Shown here: positions 55,679 to 64,000 of the stretch, one piece after another | Position numbering within the stretch: the stretch's first letter is position 1 | Layout of the letters: the number at the start of each line of letters is the position of its first letter | NCBI GenBank assembly: GCA_016716225.1 | Contig: JADJWT010000001.1 | Location: 4,164,501-4,228,500, forward strand | Origin: Ignavibacteriota bacterium | GTDB lineage: Bacteria > Bacteroidota > Ignavibacteria > Ignavibacteriales > Melioribacteraceae | Direction: 5' to 3' | DNA: 64,000 bases | Program-made: the position numbers and the translations under genes | The notes under the pieces: generated by a model | Databases searched by the model: none | What the model saw: only the letters and a program-made list of their open reading frames with translations | What the model was told of the DNA's origin: nothing

Positions 55679-56684
55679 ATTGTTCCTTTATTTCAATAAT
55701 TTTTGCCCAAATAGTATCATCAACTTCAACGCCAAATTTTAAATTTATTTCTTTTGATGCAATTATTCTTTCGCCCGGATATGAAATTTTATCTTCGTCG
55801 GATTTTTCCGCAGTTAAATAATAATCTAAGATTTCATTAACTTTCATTTCTATTATTTCTTTTGACGCCAATTTATTTGGATCGATCGCAATAAAAATTT
55901 GTGACATTCCAGAATCGACATCTGTTTTGCTCAAATTAAATGTTGAATTTCCTCCCGATAAAATTGTTGCAATCATATCTAAAAGAAGTGATAAACCAGA
56001 TCCTTTCCACAAACCAATGGGCAAGGTTCTTTGAGTTTTGTAAATCTGTGCGGCATCTTTACTTAAATTTCCATTTTCATCATAACCGCCAAAATATGGA
56101 AGTTCTTTATTTTCCCTTTTGTAATTTGCTAATTTCCCGTAAGAAAATTGCGAAAGAGCAATATCTAAAACAATATTTCCTTCTTTTCTTGGAACACCGA
56201 AAACTATTGGATTATTACCGGTTCTTGCTTCTTTTGCACCCCAAGGCGGCATAATGGGAATTGTGTTTGTCCAGCAAATAAAAATAAATCCCTTTTCAGC
56301 AGCTTCCCAAGCATAATAACCCGGGCGCATCCAATGATTTGAGTTTTTCAAAGCAACACAACCAATTCCGAATTCATTAGCTAATTCAATTGCTCTATTC
56401 GACATTTTTAAAGCATTTAAAGGACCAGCTCCAAATTTTGCATCCCATTGCTCTAATGAGTTAAATGAATTTTTTTTTTGAGGAATTGCTTTTGGATTTA
56501 TATGTTTGGATTTTACTAATTCAATGAATTCCGCAAATCTATTTACTCCATGAGATAAAACACCGACTAATGTATTTTCGGTAAATATTTGTGAAAGGAT
56601 TTCAGCATCAGATTTTTCAAATCCGATTTTTTGCAATATTGAATTGAAGGTTGAAAATAAGTAGTCTTTTACAATTTTCGGCAT
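55665..56684 (-). CDS. yiaK: YiaK-like 3-dehydro-L-gulonate 2-dehydrogenase (Ldh2 family)
   Basis: A 339-aa malate/L-lactate-dehydrogenase-type (Ldh2) enzyme that closely follows YiaK/DlgD: SHGVNRFAEFIELV, SLEQWDAKFGAGPLNALKM, LKNSNHWMRPGYYAWEAAEK, ICWTNTIPIMPPWGAKE, GLWKGSGLSLLLDMIAT and DSGMSQIFIAI. The catalytic His is in SHGVNR. It reduces 2,3-diketo-L-gulonate, or acts on a similar dehydro-sugar acid, with NAD(P)H. Its place between two Gfo/Idh genes in a uronate locus supports a sugar-acid role. Exact substrate here unproven. Confidence 0.85.
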   Translation of the reverse strand: MPKIVKDYLFSTFNSILQKIGFEKSDAEILSQIFTENTLVGVLSHGVNRFAEFIELVKSKHINPKAIPQKKNSFNSLEQWDAKFGAGPLNALKMSNRAIELANEFGIGCVALKNSNHWMRPGYYAWEAAEKGFIFICWTNTIPIMPPWGAKEARTGNNPIVFGVPRKEGNIVLDIALSQFSYGKLANYKRENKELPYFGGYDENGNLSKDAAQIYKTQRTLPIGLWKGSGLSLLLDMIATILSGGNSTFNLSKTDVDSGMSQIFIAIDPNKLASKEIIEMKVNEILDYYLTAEKSDEDKISYPGERIIASKEINLKFGVEVDDTIWAKIIEIKEQYEKN

Positions 56685-56695
56685 AAAAAAAATTA

Positions 56696-57682
56696 TTAAA
56701 TCTTATTCTTATAAATTTCCAAAACAATCTCTGTTGCATTTCTTGCTGCTTCACCTGTAATTAAAGGGTCTCTATCATCATCAATTGCCTCAATAAAATC
56801 TTTTATTAATAATTCATGATGTGTTGTATCTTTAACTTGAGCAACAGATACATTCTTTGATAAACTTAAATTCTGTTTAGAGGGATTTTCTAAACCTTCT
56901 ATTTGCCATTGTGTTATTATATCATTTTCAGTTATTAAATAACCTTTATCTGTATAGATTTCGATTTTCACTGGAAACCCGGGTTTCGTTGCCGTAGAAG
57001 CTGTAATTGTAGAAATTAGTCCATTTTCATGTGTAAAAATTACTGCTCCATGATCTTCAACTTCAATATCATGAATAAAAGTATTTAAAGAACTAACTAT
57101 TTTATTTGGCTTGCCAAAAAACCAATAATATAAATCGATATAATGAACTGCTTGTTGAATAAAAGGTCCGCCGCCATCAATTGAATAAGTCCCACGATAA
57201 TCTCCGGAATTATAATATGCATCATCTCTATAATTTTTTACTGATAAGTCGACCGAGAAAATTCTTCCCAATTTATTTTGGTCAATTAATTTTTTTAAAA
57301 TAAGATTGTCCGGACTAAATCTTCTTTGATATGAAACTCCAAGTTTAACATAATTTTCTCTACATGCTAATATCATTTGATCAATTGCATCCAAAGTAAT
57401 ATCAATAGGTTTTTCACATAACACATGTTTACCTAATTTTGCAGCTTCAATTACATTTATGTGATGATAATGATTTGGAGTACAAACTATTACTGCATCA
57501 AAATGTTCGTTAATATCTTTAATAGATTTATAAGATGGTAAATGATGAAAATCAGAAGGTGAATTTTGGTTTCTTGAAATTACTCCAATTATTTCTGCAT
57601 TCTGAATTTTATTTATTGCGGCGGCGTATGTGTTAGAAATATTTCCGCTTCCGTAAATTATAAATTTAATTTTATTTTCCAT
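56696..57682 (-). CDS. Gfo/Idh/MocA family oxidoreductase (second)
   Basis: About 328 aa from the ATG at 57682. Rossmann start KFIIYGSGNISNTYAAAI, EKP motif in HVLCEKPIDITLDAIDQM, and the C-terminal catalytic region with SIDGGGPFIQQAVHYIDLYYWFFG, where D and H are typical. It differs clearly from the other family member in this locus, so the two probably act on different substrates. It begins six bases after the UxaE-KduD chimera. Confidence 0.83.
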   Translation of the reverse strand: MENKIKFIIYGSGNISNTYAAAINKIQNAEIIGVISRNQNSPSDFHHLPSYKSIKDINEHFDAVIVCTPNHYHHINVIEAAKLGKHVLCEKPIDITLDAIDQMILACRENYVKLGVSYQRRFSPDNLILKKLIDQNKLGRIFSVDLSVKNYRDDAYYNSGDYRGTYSIDGGGPFIQQAVHYIDLYYWFFGKPNKIVSSLNTFIHDIEVEDHGAVIFTHENGLISTITASTATKPGFPVKIEIYTDKGYLITENDIITQWQIEGLENPSKQNLSLSKNVSVAQVKDTTHHELLIKDFIEAIDDDRDPLITGEAARNATEIVLEIYKNKI

Positions 57683-57688
57683 CAATTT

Positions 57689-58723
57689 TTATCTTCCCAT
57701 CCAGCCGCCATCAACTGTTACCACACTTCCATTTAAATAATTTGATGCATCTGAACTTAGGAAAACTACTGTTCCCATTAAATCTTCCGGTGTTCCCCAT
57801 CTACCTTGCGGAATTCTATCCAAAATTGCTTTATTTCTTACTGCATCTTCTCTTAATGCTTTAGTATTTTCAGTAGCAATATAACCCGGAGCAATTGCAT
57901 TTCCATATTTTACAATAGCTCGAAGAACATTTTCATAAGTGGGATAAATAATCAATCCTTCCTTCAAATCGAATTCAATGTTAGAATAACGATTTATTAA
58001 ATTTGAAAAAGTATCTTCTAATTTTTCCCAATTTAAATCATTTGATTTTTTCTCAAGCTCATCAATTGAAATAGAATCTGCTGCATTTATAACAAATTCA
58101 CCGGGATCAAATGTAAACATTGTAAATCCGGCATTGATCATCAAATCAATATCTTCATTAGTTTTTAAATGATCTGCATCAGCACCAAATCCACTTTTAT
58201 ATCCTTCTTGAAAAACTGCCCAGATTGCGGCATCCATAACTTCATCTGGAATTCTTTGAGTTCTTGTTAATTCACGAATTGATTGCTGAGCAATAATTGG
58301 TTTAAAATCACTTCCTTCTAAAGCTCGAATGTGAGCCGGATTTGCTAAGCCAATTCTATCGCCAAATCCAAATGAATTTGATAATCCCAGCAAAATTGGT
58401 TTTGTAAAAGAAAATATTTTTTGAAGCTGAATTGCATTATTATGATTTAACGGACATTGTTTTAGTAAAATATTTATATCAGACAATTCATAATTATGAC
58501 CTTCAAAATTCTCCATCAATTCTGAATTATTTTTGAAACCTAAAAAAAGATATTTCTCGTTACTTTTCTTCGCAATAAAAAACGTTACTTCTCCTAAATG
58601 ATTTACAGATTTGGGATAGATAAATATTTCTTCGCCAATTAAATTTTCTAACTTCAATAAATCATTATTACCATTTTTTGCAGCTTCTTTTAACTCAATA
58701 ATTTTATCCAATATCATTTTCAT
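57689..58723 (-). CDS. Chimeric gene: N-terminal UxaE-type epimerase fused to C-terminal KduD fragment
   Basis: A 344-aa open frame with two unrelated parts. Residues 1-274 resemble the front of tagaturonate/fructuronate epimerase UxaE (SFGFGDRIGLANPAHIRA, WAVFQEGYKSGFGADADHLK, FTMFTFDPGEFV). Residues 275-344 are the last 70 residues of a KduD-type short-chain dehydrogenase (NAIAPGYIATENTKALR, IPQGRWGTPEDLMG, LNGSVVTVDGGW). The SDR nucleotide-binding region and YxxxK are absent, as is the end of UxaE. The joint lies at KYGNAIA, a string both parents could share, which suggests a deletion between neighbouring uxaE and kduD. Probably non-functional as either enzyme. Confidence 0.75.
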   Translation of the reverse strand: MKMILDKIIELKEAAKNGNNDLLKLENLIGEEIFIYPKSVNHLGEVTFFIAKKSNEKYLFLGFKNNSELMENFEGHNYELSDINILLKQCPLNHNNAIQLQKIFSFTKPILLGLSNSFGFGDRIGLANPAHIRALEGSDFKPIIAQQSIRELTRTQRIPDEVMDAAIWAVFQEGYKSGFGADADHLKTNEDIDLMINAGFTMFTFDPGEFVINAADSISIDELEKKSNDLNWEKLEDTFSNLINRYSNIEFDLKEGLIIYPTYENVLRAIVKYGNAIAPGYIATENTKALREDAVRNKAILDRIPQGRWGTPEDLMGTVVFLSSDASNYLNGSVVTVDGGWMGR

Positions 58724-58727
58724 ACCT

Positions 58728-60138
58728 TTATAATTTATATGCTTTTTTAACCAAATTATAAGTTAATTCTTTAATTAATATTTGTGCATCACCAATGCTG
58801 ATAATATGTTTGGCAACCAATCCGGCTAAGAAATTTGAATCAACTCTACGAGCAACATCATGTCGTGCTGGAATAGAAACAAACGCACGAGTATCATCAT
58901 TAAATCCTACCGTATTATAAAAACCGGCTGTTTCCGTAATATTTTGGCGGTAACGAGTCATGCCTTCAATACTATCATGAAACCACCATGCTGGGCCTAA
59001 TTTCATTGCGGGATAATGTCCGGCAAGCGGCGCTAATTCTCTTGCATAATTTGTTTCATCAAGCGTAAAAACAATTACCGTAAAATTTTGATTATTACCG
59101 TAAGTGTTCAACAATTCTTGTAAATTATTTGTGTACTCTGTCTGCTTCGGAATATCGCAGCCTTTATCAGCGCCATATTTATCAAAAATTAATTTATTAT
59201 GATTTCGATTTGAACCCGCATGAATCTGCATTGTTAAACCATCTTCACAACTCATACGTGCCATTTCCATCAACATATTTGCAGTAAATAAATTAGCGTC
59301 TTTTTCGTTCACATTATTTTGTAATGCACGCGAAAATATTTCATCGGCTTCATTTTGGCTTAACTTATGTGTATTTGGTGAAACAACTCCATGATCAGTA
59401 GATGTAGCATCATTTTTCTTGAAATATTCTCTTCTCATTTCAAGAGCAGAAATGAAATTTTTATAATTATTTATTTCGAGTGATGTTAATTTTTCAAGTT
59501 CAGCAATTTCATTTTTCCAATTTGGATTTAAAAGATTTGTAAGTCCATCCGGTCTAAAACACGGAACAATTTTTCCTTCCCAACCGGATTCTTTAATTTT
59601 CTTATGATTTTCCAATTGATCAGTTGCAGCATCAGTAGTAGATAAAACTTCTATTTTAAACTGCTTAAATAAATTTCTTGGTAAAAATTCCGGAGTTTGT
59701 AATTTTTCATTAATATCATCATAAATTTTCTGAGCATTTCTTCCGTTTAATTTTTCTTTGATTCCAAACACTTTGTTAAATTCATAATCTAACCAAACGC
59801 CGGAGGGCGTTCCCGCAAATAAAAAATAATTTTCAGCAAAAATCTGCCATACTTTTCTTGGATCCTTTCCTAATCTGCTTCCATCTTTTTGAGGAATATC
59901 CAATTCTTCTAAAGAAATTCCTTGCGAATATAACATTCTAAAACATAATGATCTGGAGTTATAAATAATTCGGTTGGATTTGGAAAAGGTTTATTTTCAA
60001 CAAATATTTTTGGTTCAACATGTCCGTGCGGACTTACAATTGGTAAATCTTTTACTTCAAAATATAATTCACGAGCAATATTTCTAATTGCCGGATTCGC
60101 ATCAAAAATCTGTCTTCATTCAAAATAAATTCACTCAT
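58728..60138 (-). pseudogene. uxaC: Glucuronate isomerase UxaC, disrupted by two frameshifts
   Basis: The intact frame (58728-59936, 402 aa) covers most of UxaC (NYFLFAGTPSGVWLDYEF, CEDGLTMQIHAGSNRNHN, GWWFHDS-like AWWFHDSIEGM). The first 66 residues lie upstream in other frames: MSEFILNEDRF from the ATG at 60138, then, after a missing T, ANPAIRNIARELYFEV and the metal-site motif SPHGHVEP. A second missing T just before 59936 returns to the main frame. With both bases restored the length is 470 aa, the normal UxaC size. Without the HxH motif the short form should be inactive. Real decay or homopolymer sequencing errors. Confidence 0.82.
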
Positions 60139-60147
60139 TTAAATTCT

Positions 60148-60339
60148 CTATTTTATTTCAACTTTTAATGGATTATTCAATTTTGTTAATTCATCATTTA
60201 TATATTTTTCGAATTCTATTTTATTTTTAATTCCGTTCTTCTCAAGCTCCCATGCGGCTGCAATGGCATATTCAACTTCATTTCTAGGTTGATAAATTAT
60301 AAATAATTCTTTTATAAAATTACTTTTTTCCGTTTTCAT
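60148..60339 (-). CDS. Small hypothetical protein (63 aa) in the uronate operon
   Basis: A 63-aa frame with GAGATAAG before the ATG and a stop nine bases before the uxaC start. The sequence is mostly helical (EVEYAIAAAWELEKNGIKN, then EFEKYINDELTKL), without signal peptide or membrane segment. I do not recognise a family. Position and spacing suggest it is translated with uxaC. Confidence 0.5.
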   Translation of the reverse strand: MKTEKSNFIKELFIIYQPRNEVEYAIAAAWELEKNGIKNKIEFEKYINDELTKLNNPLKVEIK

Positions 60340-60655
60340 CTTATCTCAATTTATTGAAACCAATTTATCATTTCGTTTAATATTGTGAGATTTGTAACTA
60401 TGATTTTTATTTCTTCATTGAGATAATGGTCAGTATTTTGTGCTTAAACTTTTATTCATAAAAAATAATACAAAATCATTATATTATTCTATTAATCAAT
60501 TGTGAACCGTTTTTAATCGTATGTTTAGCTTTTTATACGAAAACTTTATAAAATAAATTTCTTGATGTATTTTTTATAATTTAATCATTACTTAAAGGGA
60601 AATAATTTCCAAAATTTGAACCAATAATGCTTAAAACTTTTTATTATAATTTCTT
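60340..60655. other. Promoter region of the uronate/xylan operon
   Basis: About 315 AT-rich bases between the GH2 gene end and the 63-aa gene. They contain AACCGTTT at 60505-60512, related to the palindrome before the xylanase, and no gene. The start point cannot be assigned by eye. Confidence 0.4.
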
Positions 60656-63600
60656 CTATTCTTCAAATGGGACCATTTTAAATGAATATTCATATCCTTT
60701 TTTACTTGGGAAAATTAGATATTCATTATGCGGCATAGCTCCCCAACTATCATCACTTCCCAAACCCATCATTTTATGATCAATATGTAATTGAATCAAA
60801 TCATTTTTAACAATATCTTTTGTATGTCTTAAGTCTTTGTCTTTATCAAGGCCTGCATCAAAATCACTTATATAATTATGTAGTGCATTAAATTCAAATA
60901 ATTTTTCTGATTCAAACTTTAAACCAATTCCAACTGAATTAACTAATTTAAGACATGAAACATCTGTCCGATGTCCATTTTCTTGAGGTCGGATATATGG
61001 AACATACATATCACTTATTTTCGATTTAAATAAGCCAAAATGTGCTGAATATTTTCTATCTGTATAATTTTCAATTGGACCTCTTCCAAAATATTCTATG
61101 TTTTCAAATTCTGAAGGAAGTGTTGCTTTCATTCCAATTCTCGGAATTACATCTTTCGATGTATCGCTGCTAAAAAATTTATTATAAATATTAACTTCAC
61201 CATCTGCATAAAAAGTATAATCAACATTCCATTTAGAATTTACAATTTCAAAATTATAAACCATTGATACTATAATTGTACCATCACCATTTTCTGTAAG
61301 TTTATGAGATTTTATTTTCAAATCATTCTCAGAAGCAACTTTCCAAGGTTGGCATTTTACTGCCATTTTCCAACCGTAGTCATTATCTGTTGGTGCACGC
61401 CAAAATGTTGGTCTAAAACCCTCACCATTTTTAATAAATTCTTTTCCCTTAAAATTATATGAAGTAATTACACCTTTCTTAAGATCAATTGTTGATTTAT
61501 AATTTTCACCGGAAATTAATATTTTATCATCATTTACAGTTACAGAAATTTCACTATTATTTTTTGATGTATTAAGAATAGATTTGGTTTTTATTGGAAT
61601 TTGAAATTGTTCTCTTGCAACTTCATAATCATTTGAAAGAATTGAACTTTCACCTTTAATAATTTTTACAGAAAGATTTAAGAAATAATTTTTACCAATT
61701 CTTTTTTCTAAATCTTCAACATTAATTTTAAATCTTTTTTTGGTTTGAGGTGCTATGCTAATATTTTCTTCAGTTCCTTCTTTAATAATTTTTCCGTCAA
61801 CTTCAATTGACCAATCAAGATAATAATTTTTAAGTGTTTTAAAGAAATAATCATTTGAAATTTCAAATTCTCCGTTTAACAAATCAATTAGCTGAAATGA
61901 AATATCTTGGTAAACTTTTTTCACTTCATAACTGTGAGGCTTTAGAGATCTATCCGGATAAACAACCCCGTTAATTAAAAAATTTCCATCCGAAGGAACA
62001 TCTTTTGGACCGTAATCTCCGCCAAATGTCCAATATCTTTTATCGCCAACTTTTTTCAAAATTCCTTGATCAACCCAATCCCAAATAAATCCTCCTTGTA
62101 GATTTGGATATTTTTTAATCAGATCCCAATAATCTTTTAAATTTCCCAAACTGTTTCCCATTGCATGAGCATACTCACATTGAATCAGCGGACGATCGTG
62201 ATAATTTTTTGCATAATTTTCCATATCCCAAATTCTATCATACATTGGAACATAAATATCGGTGTTCCACTCCATATTTGCTCTTTCATATTGAACAAGT
62301 CTAGTTTCATCGCGCTGCTTAATCCAATTATATGTGTTATAAAAATTATATCCGTTTCCGGCTTCATTTCCTAAAGACCAAATAATCACGCTTGGATGAT
62401 TTTTATCGCGCTCAACAGCATTTTTGGTTCTGTACAAATGTGCTTCTAACCAATCTGGATTATTGCCAAGTGTTTGACCTTTTTGAAGATTATATCCCAT
62501 TCCGTGAGATTCGATATTAGCTTCAGCAACTAAGTACAGCCCATATTTATCGCATAGATCATACCATAAATCCGGCTGTGGATAATGACTTGTTCTTACT
62601 GCGTTGACGTTTAACTCTTTCATTCTCTTAATATCCAACATCATAGTTCCTTCATCAACAACTTGACCGGATAACTGATTAAACTCATGAAGATTTACAC
62701 CTTTTATTAGAATGGGTTTTCCATTTACAAGTAATTGTCCGCTCTTGATTTCAACATTTCTGAATCCAATTTTGGAAGGAATAATTTCTTCAACTTTTCC
62801 GCTTGATGATTTTAAATAAATAAGCAGTGTATAAAGAATTGGAATTTCGGCAGACCATGATTTTACATTTGTGATTTCATTTTGAAAATTAATAATCTGA
62901 ATACTATTTTTATCAATATTTAATGATTTATTTTCCGAAAATATTTTTATTCCGGATTCATCAATCAATTCATAACTGATTTGCTTTTGCACATTTTTAT
63001 TTAGATGATTTTTTATTTCAATATCAATATTAATTTTTACATCTTGGAAATTATTTATCAACGATGATTTCACAAAAAAATCTCTAACTCTAACTTTTGG
63101 CTGCGAATAAATAAAAACATCTCTTGTAATTCCACTTAATCTCCAAAAATCTTGGCATTCCAAATAACTTCCATCAGTCCACTTAATTACTTCAACAGCT
63201 AAATTATTATTTCCAGTTTTAACAAAGTTTGTGATGTTAAATTCAGCTGGAGTTTTACCATCTTTTGTAAAACCAACTTTCTTTCCGTTTATCCAAATGT
63301 AACCGGCAGATTTAATTGATCCAAAGTGAATGAAAATTTCGCGGTCATTCCATTCATTCGGCACTTCAAATTCTCTTTTATAATATCCGAAATAATTATT
63401 TTCCATATCAACAAACGGCGGAACTTGAGAATTATCAAAAGCCCATTCGTATCTTAAATTTGTATAAATCGGAATTCCATACCCTTGAATTTCCATGTTG
63501 GATGGTACTGGAATTTTTTCCCATTTTAAATTGTCAAAAGTTTTTTCACCAAAATTTTCAATTCTATTATTTATTCCTTGGCGAAAGATAAAATCCCATA

Positions 63601-63826
63601 TTCCATTTAGTGAAATCTGCCATTCTGAATTTTCTCTTCGATTTGTTTTCGATCGATCAGTATTGGTGAAAGTCATAAATGTGGAATGTGGTTCTTCTTT
63701 ATTTATACTTTGAATATTTGGATTTTCTAGTTCCAGATGTGGTAATCGATTATATTTTTTTTGTGTTTGCGAAAAGTTAATATTTAAAAATATTATAGCA
63801 GCTAATAGAACACAAAGTAACTTCAT
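60656..63826 (-). CDS. GH2 beta-galactosidase (LacZ type, exported)
   Basis: A 1056-aa GH2 enzyme of full LacZ layout with a signal peptide (to about residue 21, NINFSQ). Sugar-binding domain about 50-230 (SLNGIWDFIFRQG). Ig-like domain about 235-345. The TIM barrel has HYPQPDLWYDLCDKYGLY, acid/base Glu in IIWSLGNEAGNGYN near 488 and nucleophile Glu in LIQCEYAHAMGNS near 550. Second Ig-like domain, then the large C-terminal Bgal domain (about 770-1050) with GRGPIENYTDRK. It releases beta-linked galactose, for example from hemicellulose side chains. The 174 bases to the window end show nothing recognisable. Confidence 0.92.
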   Translation of the reverse strand: MKLLCVLLAAIIFLNINFSQTQKKYNRLPHLELENPNIQSINKEEPHSTFMTFTNTDRSKTNRRENSEWQISLNGIWDFIFRQGINNRIENFGEKTFDNLKWEKIPVPSNMEIQGYGIPIYTNLRYEWAFDNSQVPPFVDMENNYFGYYKREFEVPNEWNDREIFIHFGSIKSAGYIWINGKKVGFTKDGKTPAEFNITNFVKTGNNNLAVEVIKWTDGSYLECQDFWRLSGITRDVFIYSQPKVRVRDFFVKSSLINNFQDVKINIDIEIKNHLNKNVQKQISYELIDESGIKIFSENKSLNIDKNSIQIINFQNEITNVKSWSAEIPILYTLLIYLKSSSGKVEEIIPSKIGFRNVEIKSGQLLVNGKPILIKGVNLHEFNQLSGQVVDEGTMMLDIKRMKELNVNAVRTSHYPQPDLWYDLCDKYGLYLVAEANIESHGMGYNLQKGQTLGNNPDWLEAHLYRTKNAVERDKNHPSVIIWSLGNEAGNGYNFYNTYNWIKQRDETRLVQYERANMEWNTDIYVPMYDRIWDMENYAKNYHDRPLIQCEYAHAMGNSLGNLKDYWDLIKKYPNLQGGFIWDWVDQGILKKVGDKRYWTFGGDYGPKDVPSDGNFLINGVVYPDRSLKPHSYEVKKVYQDISFQLIDLLNGEFEISNDYFFKTLKNYYLDWSIEVDGKIIKEGTEENISIAPQTKKRFKINVEDLEKRIGKNYFLNLSVKIIKGESSILSNDYEVAREQFQIPIKTKSILNTSKNNSEISVTVNDDKILISGENYKSTIDLKKGVITSYNFKGKEFIKNGEGFRPTFWRAPTDNDYGWKMAVKCQPWKVASENDLKIKSHKLTENGDGTIIVSMVYNFEIVNSKWNVDYTFYADGEVNIYNKFFSSDTSKDVIPRIGMKATLPSEFENIEYFGRGPIENYTDRKYSAHFGLFKSKISDMYVPYIRPQENGHRTDVSCLKLVNSVGIGLKFESEKLFEFNALHNYISDFDAGLDKDKDLRHTKDIVKNDLIQLHIDHKMMGLGSDDSWGAMPHNEYLIFPSKKGYEYSFKMVPFEE

Positions 63827-64000
63827 TTAACTCTCCAGAGATTATTTTATCCAAAGAATGTTGCATAAAAAAATAAAAAATTCCATCTAATGGATTAAAT
63901 TTTTAACATAAAAATTAGGCAGAACATTTTCTTAAAAATGTTTAATATTTAAGTAGCAGCTTGTATTCTAAACAAATATCTATTTTATAAACTCAATTAT

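Overview
The window is AT-rich bacterial DNA. Three secreted proteins end in a type IX secretion (T9SS) C-terminal sorting domain with the motif NYPNPFNP. There are also a PorV/PorQ-family protein, a TonB-dependent receptor and an anaerobic-type 2-oxoacid:ferredoxin oxidoreductase. Together these point to the Bacteroidota/Chlorobiota side of the tree, most likely an Ignavibacteria-like polysaccharide degrader. This placement is inference from protein style, not from a phylogenetic marker.

Region 1 (1-8.9 kb) is an outer-membrane/T9SS block on the minus strand: TonB receptor, a large Asp-rich FN3 protein and a cut-off PorV/PorQ-family gene, with a separate FG-GAP propeller protein upstream. 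Region 2 (9-35.5 kb) is housekeeping: phosphohexomutase, DUF58 protein, TPR lipoprotein, HydE-like radical SAM protein, LD-carboxypeptidase, acyltransferase, a four-tRNA cluster (Pro-Arg-His-Glu), a LolCDE-type ABC exporter, a second FG-GAP protein, leucyl aminopeptidase, NrnA, KorAB, DsbD, NAD synthetase, a PspC/LiaF-like pair, an MGMT-family protein, prfB with its programmed frameshift, miaA, pcm and a DUF2179-type membrane protein.

Region 3 (35.8-46.9 kb) is, I propose, an integrated island. A 20-nt direct repeat of the tRNA-Cys 3' end (35802-35821) recurs at 46839-46858. A truncated tyrosine-recombinase gene lies just inside the left end, and a terminator that fits tRNA-Cys lies just beyond the right copy. 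Cargo: a PIG-L deacetylase, an unannotated 50-aa membrane protein and a sodium/solute symporter (one translationally linked set), a DUF2911 protein, a decayed esterase, a GH2 glycosidase and a repeat-built DUF4097-like protein.

Region 4 (47-63.8 kb) is a minus-strand plant-cell-wall locus fitted to glucurono-arabinoxylan: GH51, GH127, GH10 xylanase with T9SS tail, aldose epimerase, two Gfo/Idh oxidoreductases, a YiaK-like dehydrogenase, hexuronate genes and a GH2 beta-galactosidase. The hexuronate part is damaged. uxaC carries two single-base deletions in T-runs, and the next gene is an in-frame chimera of the front of a UxaE-type epimerase and the last 70 residues of a KduD-type dehydrogenase.

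The most notable observations are the UxaE-KduD chimera, the tRNA-Cys island with both ends visible, and a REP-like palindrome inserted in frame within a T9SS protein. I saw no CRISPR array, rRNA, intact transposase or obvious defence system.
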